64,000 nt of DNA from Pegea sp. RAD2-039 (GCA_034620365.1 JAQGEQ010000161.1:434001-498000); one strand, 5' to 3'; counted from the stretch's first letter, positions 26,331-39,088 are shown. Translations and numbers: made by a program. The notes: generated by a model from the letters alone, not told the origin.

Positions 26331-26621
26331 TTGATGATAAATCTATCAAAATTTATTGATATGAAAGTCTGAATTTTGAGAGAATTTCAGACTTAAATAG
26401 ATGAGACAAAAAGATGAGATATTTCTGCAACTAAAGATTATAAAGAACAGAAATATCTGTCCAACAAACCTTTCAAAATATTCCTATTGAGAGTTTTTAC
26501 AAAAATAAAGATTTTATTCAATTATTGTTTAGTTGGCGCTTTAGCCAATTTAGTAAAAACAAAATTGAATATTTAAAGAGGCTCATTAAATAAATAAAAA
26601 CAAGATAAAAATGAAGATAGA

Positions 26622-29600
26622 TTATCTGTTCTCCTCAAAGTTTGATTTCAGATTAATTTTTGGAGTGATGCTCATTGATAGAAGCTCTTGGAAGAGCAAC
26701 TTACACGCGTACGGGATCTTAATCAGAGCAACATTTTTAGATGATTTACAAAACTGGCAATATCCATCATATCCAATCCTACCGCAAGCTCCACAGACAT
26801 CCACCTGAAGATACAATGAAGAAGATACCAACCAATCAGCAAGCTGTATCTCACATGAAACTGATCAGATGAAATCATGAGACGTTCTAGTAGCAGCATA
26901 CTAGCTCCGTAACCAATCAAGCAATCCCGTTCCATCTCACCCAATCGCAAGCCTCCGTCTCGAGCACGTCCTTCAGTAGGTTGCCTAGCAATAAGTCAAC
27001 AACATATTAGTTTCCAAAGATGACTCACACCCTGGACCGCCTATTTAGGTCCGATGTTTGTACACAATGGCCCAGTGACCAGGGAGACTGATTCAAAGTT
27101 GCAAATTAAAAGAACAATGTATTAGCAGCCAATTGACCTGACCACTTGTCCACCAGATATTCTAATTACCTTGTCAGCATTGTTCTTGGTCCTCTTGCAC
27201 GGGCATGCATCTTATCGAGGACCATATGTTTCAACTTTTGGTAGTAAATCGGTCCATGGTAGATATAAGCTTCCATCGGCTCTCTACGAAGTATATTAGA
27301 AAGGACACAAGGTAAAGATGAAGAGGACTTACCCTGTGATACCGGATGTTAGGAGATCTTTACCATGATAATTGAACCCATATTCTCTCATCACTTGCGA
27401 CAGATCTTCCAGTTTGCTGCCTCCAAAAGCAGTCCCATATCGAAACTGACCGTCCAATGCGGCTGGTGATAAAGAATTGGAGTAAAGGTTTGGGGCGAGA
27501 TTGTGGTTGAAGTGACCTACCTGCTTTGCTGCCCATTAATTCAAGTAACTTACCGACCGTCATACGTGATGGGTACCCGTGAGGATTCATGATGACATCA
27601 GGACAGATTCCCTGGTCATTAAAAGGCATGTCCTCCTGAGGTGCAATTAAACCAGTGACACCTGTAAAAAAGGAGGTTAGATGTGGACAGAGTGGGTGGG
27701 ACTACCTTTCTGTCCATGTCTACTACTGAATTTATCACCAATTTCAGGCCTCCTGGTCTCGCGTATCTTCAGTTTGAACAGCAAATTACCATCAGTAGTA
27801 TCAGTGACGATTGTCTGTAATAGAAGATGTTGAAGCCGATGACGACATCTCAACTAAATCACCTCCTCCACGTAGCAACATCCAGGACTTTTATAAGACA
27901 AAGGAGTCTCCTGAATTTCCGATGGATCTACTTTACCAGCGAGCTTTTTAGGGGCCATGTACTTGTTGACCAGGACCAATTTCTTTTCAATTTTCTCTCC
28001 TGCGCGGACAACTCCGTCCTGGTCCAAGATCTTGTGTCTAAAAAACACTTCGCCGGTCGACTCGTTGATCTTTGGACCATGGACACCTTCAATTTTCTTC
28101 GGGTTCAATTTATTGATTACTGTCTTTGTGGCTCGGTACACAATACAGCGTCCATAACCTACAAGATCAGCTGATAAGTGACGTCACGGGTCGATATCGC
28201 TTCACCTCTATCAACTGACGCTTTGTTGAGCACTAAGGCATCTTCGATGTCATACGCGCTGTAGCTCATCACCGCAACAATCGCGTTCTGACCCGCTGGT
28301 AAGTCTTCGAAGTTAATTAGTTCGATTGTTCGCGTTTTCACTAATGGTTTCTGTAAATGAAGATGGTTTAGTTGGTTAGTTGTAGATGGTTACAAAACCA
28401 ACCTGTGGATACACGAGCAGATATTGAATGGTGTCAAAACGAAGTTGCTGGTTGTAACCAAGTGTTCCCATGGCTTGTTTACCCATGGCACACTGATATG
28501 TGTTACGAGGCGACTGATTATGATGAGGGTATGGAATTAATCCGGCGCAAGCTCCTAATAAAGTGAAAGGTTCAATCTCCAAATGTGTTGTGTTCCTAGT
28601 TGATATATAAAATAAATATTTGAAGAAGCAGGAAGCGGCTGACTTCTCGATATCAGATGTAGAAAGCGCGATCAAGCAATCATTCTTCTCGTTGACATCA
28701 AGAAACTCCAGAAATCCTTGCTGGATTAATTCATCAAATGTAGTGAGACCCGACACCAACTCGACCAAGTGACTTTGTTTCAAGCAAGGTTTTTGGTTCT
28801 TCACGATTATATAAGGTCTGTAGATGACTTGATAAGATGCTGGAAGAGTTTGAAGATCATAAACATCACCTGCAGAGTCTCCCTCCGTCAGATGAGATGT
28901 AAACAGTCCGATGTGAGTGATTTGTAGAAATTGAAATGAAGCTATCGAGGCGTCCAGCGCGACGTAGACGCCGTAACATAGCAACCAGTGGACCAGGACT
29001 TTTACTTAGACCGATGTAGAGGCCATTAAGACAGACGAAGTAGGAAGGTGCACGGTGGATATCGTACCCTTGAAATGAATAATATTAATTTGTTGTTAGC
29101 GACATCTAGTGACAGTGAAGTACCTCCCTGCGCTGCAAGACTTTTAACTCCTAAACTCATCAAGGTTTGATGGATACTTGTTTCTGGGACATCGACAGTG
29201 ATGTGGGCCATTAATGCCAAATTTTTTACCAATCCTACAAGCACATGTCATCAACGGACCATTTCAAATCGGTTGTCATGGATACTCACCACACGCCTCG
29301 CCTTCAGGGGTATCAGAAGGACACAACATGCCCCATTGAGATGGTTGAAGTGACCGTGGTCCGCTGACTTTTCGGGTCTTCTCAAATTGAGATGAGATTC
29401 GGGTCATCATGCCAAGGGCACTGATATAGGACAGTCGGGCCAGGTTCTGGGTCACTCCTTTACGTTCCATCTTGAAACGTTTGAGACACCAATTACCCTG
29501 AATGATATTGTTAGCGGATTAAAGAAGTTTGGGGTGTTTGGGGCACCGTCGATATAGCGTTGTTGAGGGAAGCAGTGATCATTGTAACTCTCATGCTCTT

Positions 29601-31487
29601 TGAGATGTCAAACGCAGCAGCTCGAGTCTTTGGGAGCGATTTATCAGCAATCTTCTTCATTTCGCTGTTAAAATTCTTAAAGACGTCCTCAAAAAGAAGA
29701 GAGACAAGCTACAAGATAAAAAAAAGATGAAGATTAGATTAAAGATCAAAAGATCACCCACTCCTCCAGCAAGTTCCATTCGTTTGTTGCCATAGTAATC
29801 GCGATCATCAACCTCCACTTCGCCCAACTCTGTGAGGATGATTCGACGGATCATAAGGGCAAGATAGATTGCCTAGCAATGAGTAAAATAAGCAGAAATT
29901 TAGTGACCAGGTCTCAATGTTACTTTATTCTCAAAATTCCAATCATGAACAGGGACGTGGGCAAGGATAGTGTATGCTAACCACTCTCGGGTCTCGTCCT
30001 TTTTACTCTTGTAGGGAGCCGCCCCATTAAAGATCATCTTTCCTTTGATCCTTGTTGAGATGTAACTGATGGCATCTAATTGACTGAAGACCTGTTTGAG
30101 AGAGTCTATTGATCATTGAGAAGACTTTTTAGGATCACTAACTTCTAATTCTTGGCATTGAGTCAAAGATTCTACAAATCTAGTCATCACTTTCTCTTCT
30201 ACTCCAACATATTGCATAATTTCCGCGTCTGACTCTAATTGCAAAGCCTGAAGAGTAAAGGAAGATTAAATTAGGGATCTATAAGATCATCAAGTTACCC
30301 TGAAGAGGATGCAAACAGGTAGGTCTTCTTTTAGAGCGTTCTGTTGGATGTAGTAGCATTTCTTCTTCTGTATAACCCGACAAATAGTCTTTTTTTCATT
30401 AGTACTACTATGAACAGAGCACCCAAATTCCCCTTTTTTATCTTTCTCTACAATCATTCTGTTTTTGGATAATTGTTCTTGTATCAGAATGACCTAAAAT
30501 TCGGTTTTGAGTAATAAAGTTACAACATGTTTTTTAATTTCTTTCAAAAATTACTTTTTCTTGTCCTTTGCAAATAAAATAACCACCAGGGTCATGGGGA
30601 CACTCTTTCAGTCTGGCCAACTCACTGGGTGTTTTTCCAGTCAAATTACAATTAGAACTTCTCAGCATTATAGGCATGCTGAATATTTAAACTTGATTAG
30701 ATGTATATTAAAATCAAGTCTTTATATTTTACTTTCCAATGACGAAATCAGACTGAAAAACTCTTTTTTGTCCAACCATATGTTGAAAGTCAACTATTAT
30801 AGGAGCAGAGTAAGTTAAATCTCTTAACCTACATTCCTGTGGTGTTACTATTCTTGCTTTTTCATTAAAGTTGCTGTCTTGCAGAGTAGGTTGACCTATA
30901 AATAAAGATATTGTTGAGAATGAATCTTTTAAGATGAGTTAAAGAAAAATGTTCAAAAATATATTAACTAGAAATTTAGATTTAAAAGTTTAAATCCTTT
31001 TTATTTCTTATAACTCAAATCACTAACCAACTCTAATATCAAAATATTCCAAATACCACTTAGGGCTTGCATCAGAAAATACCTTCTTGTTAGCCTCTAA
31101 GATTTTTTTTATACCAACATTTATAAAATAATTAAATGAATCTATATGTTGCTTGACTAAACCACGATTTTTCAAAAACGCTGGAACCAATTTCCACTGA
31201 TCCTAAATTATTATAAGATAAAGAAATGATTAAATAAACAAATTTTATTCATAAAAACATTTAAGAAAAACAAATTTATCTGAAGAAGTTTAAAACTGTT
31301 TTATCTTTTATACTCATTAATGAAATTATTAACAATTATATCATGCTTTGTTTTTGAAAATATTTAAACCCGTTAAATATAATATCAATAATATCATTGT
31401 GATTTTTTTTATAATAAATCTACTCACTTTTATAGGTTTGTTGATAACATCATCATTTACATCTGCTAAATCTTCAGGAAACCTCAT
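26622..31487 (-). CDS. POLR3B: DNA-directed RNA polymerase III subunit RPC2 (second largest subunit)
   Basis: This is the second-largest catalytic subunit of RNA polymerase III, which makes tRNA, 5S rRNA and other small RNAs in the nucleus. Twenty-two exons join in phase to about 1,131 residues, close to the roughly 1,133 of human POLR3B. Signature blocks include [120 protein letters not shown] and the C-terminal zinc site [19 protein letters not shown]. The sequence fits RPC2 rather than RPB2 or RPA2 through the [14 protein letters not shown] and MGPRT-type regions. The start (31485-31487, [12 protein letters not shown]) lies 2 nt after a strong acceptor-like tttttatgcctcag. MRPS18C ends 247 bp upstream on the same strand. 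One intron (26985-27169) is longer than the rest and carries a repeat. Confidence 0.96.
27018..27085. repeat. Short interspersed repeat, truncated copy, in a POLR3B intron
   Basis: The segment gactcacaccctggaccgcc and the later block ggcccagtgaccagggagac match gactcacaccctgaacctcc and ggcctagtgacctgggacag in the larger element at about 40880-41275. Order and orientation are the same, but the spacing is shorter here. It is GC-rich in an otherwise AT-rich intron and explains why this intron is about 185 nt instead of about 50. Confidence 0.45.
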
Positions 31488-31734
31488 TACTGAGGCATAA
31501 AAACACTAAGAAATTTACAAATACTTGAAAATTTCTATGAATACAAGTTTCTTTAAATTAATGTTTACTAAAAGTAGTATTAGATTAATTAAAAGTATTT
31601 TATGTGTTTTAAATAAGAAATAATCATCTACTTATTATATTTCATGTACAGAAAACAAGTTATAACTCGATAGTTCTTCTAAACATGCTGAAGATGAAAC
31701 GTGGAATTTTTCTAATATCCAACTCGATTTGACT

Positions 31735-32166
31735 TTAAAAATTCTTTTTTTTTACAATGTATGGGTCTTTAAAGAAGATTGGCTCCTTCATTTTGTAAGG
31801 TAAAAACCCAGATCTTCTAGAAACTTTAATTGCTTCTTTAATTTCTTTATACTTTTCATCACAAACATTAAAACTTTCTTTTGGTAAAATGTGGCCAGTT
31901 AAAGAAGATATAAACTGAGAAAGAAGCTGAGAATTTTTGTAATCAACTGGTATCCCACACAAAATACATTTATCTACAGTTTCTTCATATGGATTAGCCA
32001 TTTGTACAGGTTCATCTGCATCCACAGAAACTTCAGTTTTTGGGAGATCTTGTACTCCAGAGGCTACTTTAACTCCTAGACATCGATATATTTGAAAATT
32101 CAAATATCTTGCTTGAAAATTATGAAACAACTCATGATTATTTAACAAAACTCTTTTAAGTAACAT
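31735..32166 (-). CDS. MRPS18C: Mitochondrial small-subunit ribosomal protein bS18m (MRPS18C)
   Basis: A single-exon frame of 143 residues. The diagnostic bS18 block is intact: NPYEETVDKCILCGIPVDYK then NSQLLSQFISSLTGHILPKE, followed by AIKVSRRSGFLPY and KEPIFFKDPYIVKKK. This is the arrangement of human MRPS18C, and the length (142 in human) agrees. The first 45 residues are hydrophobic and basic with few acids at the very start (MLLKRVLLNNHELFHNFQAR), as expected for a mitochondrial targeting sequence. The protein sits in the small subunit of the mitochondrial ribosome and binds rRNA. Its stop is 247 bp before the POLR3B start on the same strand, a spacing compatible with a shared transcript, although separate promoters cannot be excluded. 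Confidence 0.93.
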   Translation of the reverse strand: MLLKRVLLNNHELFHNFQARYLNFQIYRCLGVKVASGVQDLPKTEVSVDADEPVQMANPYEETVDKCILCGIPVDYKNSQLLSQFISSLTGHILPKESFNVCDEKYKEIKEAIKVSRRSGFLPYKMKEPIFFKDPYIVKKKNF

Positions 32167-33994
32167 CCTTAGAATAAAACCAACTGAAATTTTTTTTTTA
32201 TTTTTAGTTGATATGAGAGTTTACTGAAGCCATAATCACAAATATATTCTTGCAAATACTTGTATCAAAATCTTGTACTGACTTATATAATTGTGCTTAT
32301 GTACGTGAACATATCAACTAGACAATTGATTGTTTAGTGAAATTCTTTAAAATATATTTATGAAATCAAAATTATTTTTTATCTTATTATTAAGCAATAA
32401 AAATTAAAACTTTTTATTAAATAATTTTACGATATATCTTTCTCTCATTGTCAAAAAAACACATTAAAAATGAACAGCAATTTGTACTACATTTATCACT
32501 TTGACGAACATGGCCTAAAATTTTTTTATATCATACTAAAAAACTTATTTATAGCACTTTACAAAAATAAGTTTGTCAGTTAAATAGAAACTTTTATAAA
32601 AAGATAACTCTTTTAGTTTAGCTCAACGCTACATTCAGATACAACTATAATCATGGCCTACCTCGGCCAAGAACGTATACAAATATACATTATTAAAAGA
32701 CTTTTAACAACTTTTTTTCATTGATTTTTTTGTTATTTATAAGGCTATATGGTTTGTTAATAGAGTCAAACTACAAAGGCAACTCTTTAATGAAGTTTGT
32801 TTATTAGCTTTGAGAAGACTAACTTCTACATAGATGTTAAGTTTAGTTTATAAAACTAGCTGCTTGAAATATATGTTAAACTCAAAACAACAAGGAAAAT
32901 AAATTGAAGTCATGAAATAGCTTGTGAAATTTTCTACAAATTGTTTGATTGCTTATTTTACCTTCTGAATAGATAAAATAGACCTCTTTGTGCCGAATAC
33001 ACACGAAAAATATGGTTATCATTTATTTTTACAACCATATATTTCTTCAGTATTTTACAATTATTACATTTTACAGTATTACAATTTGGTTGAAAATAAC
33101 TAGGTTAGAAGTAAATTATTTACTTTACTCATTACTATGAAATAAGCTTGTAATTAACTTTAGCTAACTATTTTTGTCAAAACATTACCAATTAGGATAT
33201 ATAGATTAAAATATTAATTAAACTTGTGTTATATACTGTTGTGATTTTTGTATCTGTTGTCGTCATTTTTATATATTTATTTTAGTTATGATCTTTCTAA
33301 ATTAAAATGACTGCATATAATGTTTTTTTCATTTAATTTTGTTTTAAAAATAATAACCGGTCATGTGGAAAATCAGTTTAGCTTTAAAGTTCTTGGTTGA
33401 TAGGTTCAGGTTACCTTGGTGTTCGAGTCCTCATCGTTTGTAACTAAATGTTGATTTTTTAAATTTTTACTTTAATTTTTATATGATAAAAAGAATTAAA
33501 TGTATTTGTCAAGTTTTAGCTACATTTAAACAATGGTTTTATCATATTAATCTACTTATTCTTTATTAAAGTGATTTAGATTTAAAAAGTCTTTGTATAT
33601 AATGTTTGGTGAAATTCAAGAGTAATATACACTTTGTTACAGATTTCATACAAACTAAAACAATTTCTAAACTGCTTTTGACCCTCTTTTTATATTATAG
33701 TTAAAGATCAATATATACTTCTGATAATAACATTGTATAAGAGTTATGTATTTTAATTATTATACTTTTTTGATTATTAAACCAAGTTTGCTTTTATAAT
33801 AAAATATACTTGAGTCTACTATAACTAATAAAGTACTCAAAACAATTAGTTTTAATTTGTAGTTATTTTAAAAATAAGATATTAATAAATTTTTATAAAC
33901 TGTTAGATTTCTTAAAATTGTTAGATGTAAATTAAACTTTTTTTTAGGTAGAAATAGGAAATCTTTATTTTAATTATCAAAATTTAGCTATAAA
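32167..33994. other. Divergent intergenic region with a tRNA-like sequence
   Basis: This region separates MRPS18C (minus) from SPAG1 (plus) and should hold both promoters. No coding exon is supported. A short segment at about 33361-33445 carries tagctttaaagttcttgg and, 40 nt on, gtgttcgagtcc, which resemble a tRNA A box and B box. I could not fold a clean cloverleaf, so it is probably a decayed tRNA or SINE head. The rest is AT-rich. Confidence 0.5.
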
Positions 33995-36900
33995 ATGCAT
34001 AATATACCGACTTATGATGGCCAGGAAATTACTCCAAGTATGATGGATTATGCATATATAGATAAATGTTCTGATTCTAAAGTAATTATTTGTTTTCAAT
34101 TTCTTTTATTCAATTTTTCAGATACTTTATTTTAGATTTAGTTTTGAGCATCATAAAATTGATATTTTTATACATGACTAGTTATAAAAGATATTATTTA
34201 ACTGATGGCTACAAATGACAAAATATATAATTCTTTAAGTTTCAAATTATTTTTGTTTAATCCATGAAATCTTTTGTGAATTATTTAGATCTTGGAAAAG
34301 ATCTTGATTGTGTTAAGATCTGGATCTGAGGGGTTTTATCCTCATCTAATTAATCATTGTGAAGAGCGTTTGCAAGAGTTGAAACCTAGCAGTAGATTAC
34401 TTCGTAAAGAGAACAACAAAACTTTTACCAGGTTCAAATTTGTTTATTTCAATTTCTTTTTATTCATAATTTTTATTAACTTATTTTCACAATTTGCTTT
34501 CAATTTTATCACTTTATTTATTCAAACCAAGTTTATTCAAACCGCTGCAAGCAACAAATTATACAGCTTTTATAGCAAACAAAAAAAGTGACTGCTGAAA
34601 TCAATGTAAGGAATCACATTATCATAATTAATATTGAAAAATAAGAGTACTGCATAAATGTTCATAGAATATAAATTATGAATGAAAAGTACAAAATAAG
34701 TTGAAAAAATAAGAAAAACTGCTCAAATTATATTTTTTTAAACAAAATTCTAGTAGAGATGATAGATTTTGATGTAGATTATATTATTTATATTGTTGAA
34801 GATATTACTTGAGTGTGATAAGTAGAGTTGTGATTAAGTCTTTATTTTAAAGAGATTTGGAGTCTGATTGGAAGAATGGACTGGAAAAAGATTTGGAAAA
34901 TTGGAAGTTAGAAATGGAGCTTTCTAATCATGAAAAATGTAATATAAATGCTGACGACATACCTCCTATTAGAGTTAATACTCATTTAAATGGTTGGTCA
35001 TACGTTTATATTTTCATTAAAAAAGTTTCAATTTTGTAAAAAAAAACTTTTATTTGCAAGTTTGTCCAGTGGGTTGATAAAACGTTGTAGTTATCAATAA
35101 TGCAAACCGCTATCGTTTTAGGTAACAGAAAAAGTGAGCTGAAGAAACAGAAACGAATTACTAGTTATGATTACAAATCATGGGACAAATTTGATGTTGA
35201 TAAAGAATGTGAAATGATAGATCTAGAAAATTCAAGCCCCAAAATACCTAAAGAAGTAAATCTAGTGATAAAATTTCTATTTTTAGTGGCTAATCATATA
35301 CAAGTTGTAATAGCTGAAAGCTCTTTACAACAATTTCTATAAATTACTTTTATTCAATATTTTTAGCTATTAAAAATGTTCAATTACAAATTTAGAAAAT
35401 GTTTATGAAAATTTGAAAACTAAATTTTTTATAGAAACCAACGTTAAGTACTGAAATTGAGTCTTCAAATTTAAATGATCATGAGCGCTTGCAAAAAGCT
35501 GAAGCTGAAAAAATTAAAGGCAATGAAGCATTTAAATCATGTAAGTCTAATCATAAATTGAAATTGATCAAAAAATTAATCTTCTTACTGACAGGTGATT
35601 ATGAAGAGGCTTTGACTTACTATTCACGGAGTCTTGGTCTATTTCTCACAACTGCATGTATCAATAACCGAGCTCTCGTCTACTTGAGGTTAAAAAAGTG
35701 GGACGAAGCATGTGAAGACTGTAATAAAGTGCTTCGTATCGAACCAGAAAATTTGAAAGCCAAATTACGACGAGCTTCGGCTTACAAAGAAATGGGTAAA
35801 CTGAACGAAGCGTGGAAGGACCTGAAATTTGTGCTGGAAAAGGTAAGAAAGGATTCCTACATCTTCTCCAATCTTTTTCTCATCTTTTTATTTGGATTCT
35901 GTAGGAACCGAACAACCAGCGTGTGCAAACGATAATGGCTGAAATTAGAAAGATAAAAGAAAAAGGAAACAAGCTTGTGGTAGAAGATTCGGGTTGTTCA
36001 AGCGACGAAGAAAATCATTCCACAGAAGTGATGGTTGAAAAAAGAAGCGATGATGAAGTAGCTGGTGGTGACAACAAACAACCAGCTGTTGTCCAGGTTG
36101 CTATGCCGACGCAAGTTGCTAATATCAAGCAAGCGGCTAACAATTTAATACGAAGCGGGATGTATGCAGATGCTGTTGAAAAATATAATTCAGGTATACA
36201 GATATTAAACAAAATGGTCAGTGACAATAAAGATCCGAAAAGTAGCTACGACAACTGCTTGGCGATAATGTTAAGTAATAGGTCTTTATGTCACTTAAAA
36301 GTGGGTGATGATAGCTCTTGTATTTCTGATTGCAAACAAGTTTTGAGTTTACAACCATTCCATGTAAAAGCTCTTATGAGACGAGCTACTGCTTACGAGC
36401 AAACTGAAAAGTATGCTGATGCTTATGTTGACTATCATACAGCCTATTTAGTCGATCGTAATGCTTCACAAGCCCAAAGTGGATTTAATAGAATGGCTGC
36501 AGTTCTTCGTTCAACTTACGGTAACACTTGGCGAGATAAGCTACCAAAGATGCCTCAAGTACCTTTAAATAAATCACCAAAACCTTCTATTTCCTCTCCA
36601 CCTCCACCTAGTGTTGATACATCAGTTTCTATGTCTTCTAACGATCTTAAAGATGTCAAGGACTCGGTTATAGAGCAAGCAACTGATGCAGAAAAAGAAG
36701 TTGAAAAAGAAGAGCATAAAAAGAAGTATGAAGAAGTGAAACGGAACTTGTTTTTATCTGTAAAGAATAAAGGAAATCAATTAGTAAAAGATTGTAATTA
36801 CAAGGATGCGATTGAATGCTACACCCGATGTATCCAATTCTATCCTGATGAAGTTGTAAGCTACACTAATCGAGCTCTTTGCTACCTCAAAGTCAAAGAT

Positions 36901-37851
36901 TTTCATCAAGTAATAAATGATTGTAGTAAAGCTCTTCAACTAGATCCGAGTAACATCAAAGCTTTTTATCGACGAGCTACAGCCCTAAAGAACCTCTCGC
37001 GACTAGTAGAGGCAGAAGACGATCTTGTTAGTTTGATAAATGTAGATCCTTGTAATAAGACTGCTGCAAGTGAACTGAAAGCACTTCGCAATCTCATAGC
37101 ATCTTCAAAACCCTCTAAAATGAAAAAGGTTGTCGTTACTGAAGTAGATTACAGCAGTGATGAAGATGAAGTGAAACCTCCTAAATCAGAAGATCAGAAA
37201 AAGCAGCGAGAAGAGATGAAGTCCTCGGAAGCAAAGAGCAAGTCCTCGGAAGCAAAGAGCAAGTCCTTAGAGGCAAAGAGCAAGTCCTCAGAAGCAAAGA
37301 GCAAGTCCTCAGAAGCAAAGAGCAAGTCCTCAGAAGCAAAGAGTAAGTCCTCAGAAGCAAAGAGCAAGTCCTCCGAAGCAAAGAGCAAGTCTTCGGAAGC
37401 AAAGAGCAAGTCCTCAGAAGCAAAGAGTAAGTCTGACAACAAACAAAATGGAGTGGAACGAAGACTAATCACATCTCCTTATGAATTTGGTCATCGCTGG
37501 AGCTTGGTGAAACCAAAAACTAACATAGCAGCTTATAAGAAAGTGTTGGATGAAGTGGTTCCTGAGCAACTGCCTCGTCTACTCAGTAATAAAATCGACG
37601 AACATCTTATCATAGTGACTGCCAAAGCCGTCCGCCTTTATCTAAACGATAACAAGCAAACTGAGCGAGCTTATAAGATCCTATTTTATCTAGCTCAAGC
37701 TAAAAGATTCGGTATCAGTTCGATGTTTTTAACCGATGAGAATCGATCTGTGATTGCTGAAACGTTTGAACTGTTGAGTGAAGAAGTTGATTCACAAGAT
37801 CAATTTACTAAAGAAGATCTGAGCAATCTGCGTGTCAAGTATACAGCTTAA
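33995..37851 (+). CDS. SPAG1: Sperm-associated antigen 1, dynein arm preassembly TPR protein
   Basis: Seven exons join in phase: 33995-34081, 34289-34431, 34853-34992, 35122-35255, 35435-35540, 35595-35842, 35905-37851, giving 934 residues (human 926). SPAG1 is a cytoplasmic co-chaperone of the HSP90/R2TP network for pre-assembly of ciliary dynein arms; loss in humans causes primary ciliary dyskinesia. N-terminal blocks YAYIDKCSDSK, ILIVLRSGSEGFYPHLINHC and SWDKFDVDKECEMID match the family. Three TPR clusters follow: KIKGNEAFKSCDYEEALTYY; ANNLIRSGMYADAVEKYNSG; and KGNQLVKDCNYKDAIECYTR. The C-terminal RPAP3-type domain is complete (NAYEF-like SPYEFGHRW, LLSNKIDEH, LFYLAQAKRFGISSMFL). A Lys/Ser/Glu linker between TPR3 and that domain is expanded by a 7-residue tandem repeat. 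The last exon alone encodes about 650 residues. Confidence 0.95.
37221..37430 (+). repeat. 21-bp coding tandem repeat in SPAG1
   Basis: About ten units of 21 bp encode the heptad SSEAKSK, one of them SLEAKSK. Units differ mainly at silent or near-silent positions (tcc/tct, tca/tcg, agc/agt), so reading frame is kept. The repeat sits in a flexible linker and yields long open frames on the opposite strand that are artefacts. Confidence 0.95.
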
Positions 37852-38881
37852 GAATATTTTGTAGTTGTAAGTATTTTGAAGTTTATCTGACAACTTTTTT
37901 TGATAGTATCTTTCTGAATTAGAAGTAGAAATTGAATAAATGTTCACTTCTGCTATATATTTAATTAATTTTTCGTAGCCTTAACTCATTTTTTGTATCG
38001 TTCTTATTTGGTTTTTGATTAAAGTTTGCAAAACTGAAATAAATTTTTGGTACAAATTTACAAATATCATTTGATATTGTCTTTCATCTGCAGATTTAGA
38101 TGAAAAATTGGATTTAAGTAGTTTCAAGTAGTCACCAGATTTTGTGTTTATCATTTTATAGTCTAACAGAATATATCTTTTATAAAATCACTTAATCTTT
38201 GAGAGAAACCTGTTTTGAATATCAGCAAATAATGAGAACTTTATACTCTACTAGAATCTAATATCATCAACTTAATTATTTTTAGTGAAAAATTTATTAG
38301 ATAAAGTCCAATCTTTTTAATAAATAATTTTAACAACTAACTTTTGAAACATCCGATTTTTGTCTTTAACTATTAAGATTTCCCATCTTCGTATGTCAAC
38401 GGATAAGTTTAAAGTAGTAAATAACCAAATAACTAATGAGTTTTCAGTTCATTTATTTAGTTACGATACTCAATAAAGAAGCAATCTAACATTAAGAGTT
38501 TATTCAAAGCGAGAATAAGCGAAGAAAAAAGGTACAGCTGATTCACATTAAACTTTATACTATTAAGTAAAGTTTTACTAGATTATGTAGAGGTTTAGAA
38601 GTACAGTGTTGTAACCAAATGTTTCTCATCCAATTATTATTATATGATTTTCACTTTGATATGAATGATAGTGATCAAAATTCAATAAAAATAATTGGAT
38701 TGAATTGTGTTTTTGTTACATGTGAATAAAAGAAAAGACCTTGATAATAATATCTTTAACATCAGTAAATCTTATATATACTTATTTAGTGTAGAGTTTC
38801 AAAGTTAATGTAAGCAACAAGACAATTGTTTGAAGATAGCAAACTTTCAGATTCTTTTAAAGCAGATATAATTAGTTCTAC
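37852..38881. other. Intergenic gap between convergent genes
   Basis: No gene is supported. It contains the 3' end of SPAG1 with AT-rich, polyadenylation-like sequence and the 3' end of the small minus-strand gene at 38882. Confidence 0.5.
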
Positions 38882-39088
38882 TTAAAGATCTCTGCCAAAG
38901 AGTTTGAGCAGATATTGTACAGATGGATTACAGAAGAAGATATGCGTTAACATAAAGTAAGCCCTAAAACAAACAGCTAAGGGTATACAGATAAAAACAA
39001 GTCGAGTAAAAACCATGTTTAAAACTTTACAAAAGTAAATGCCTCTAAGTTTTAGTAAAAACAGTTTAAAGAAGTTCTTTAAATTCAT
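38882..39088 (-). CDS. Possible small membrane protein, 68 residues
   Basis: A true ATG at 39086-39088 opens 68 codons. The start is basic (MNLKNFFKLFLLKLRG), the centre is hydrophobic (LVFICIPLAVCFRAYFMLT) and the C-terminus is LLKLFGRDL. This could form one or two membrane segments and would suit a small mitochondrial or ER membrane protein. I do not recognise it. It lies 86 bp downstream of another small gene on the same strand. Composition is less AT-biased at the protein level than typical chance ORFs here, but there is no splice or homology support. Confidence 0.35.
   Translation of the reverse strand: MNLKNFFKLFLLKLRGIYFCKVLNMVFTRLVFICIPLAVCFRAYFMLTHIFFCNPSVQYLLKLFGRDL

Noticed and set aside
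29780-29800. X-box-like gttgccatagtaat in POLR3B
   Set aside because: It encodes the invariant YYGNK motif, so the match is explained by the protein.
33361-33445. tRNA gene
   Set aside because: A-box and B-box-like motifs are present, but I could not form a proper acceptor and anticodon stem; probably a decayed SINE or tRNA pseudogene.
34560-34610. Extra SPAG1 exon after tttatag near 34583
   Set aside because: Its phase does not fit, whereas joining 34431 directly to 34853 restores the frame and the family sequence.
37181-37472. Minus-strand ORFs of repeating leucine-rich heptads
   Set aside because: Antisense of the SPAG1 SSEAKSK repeat.
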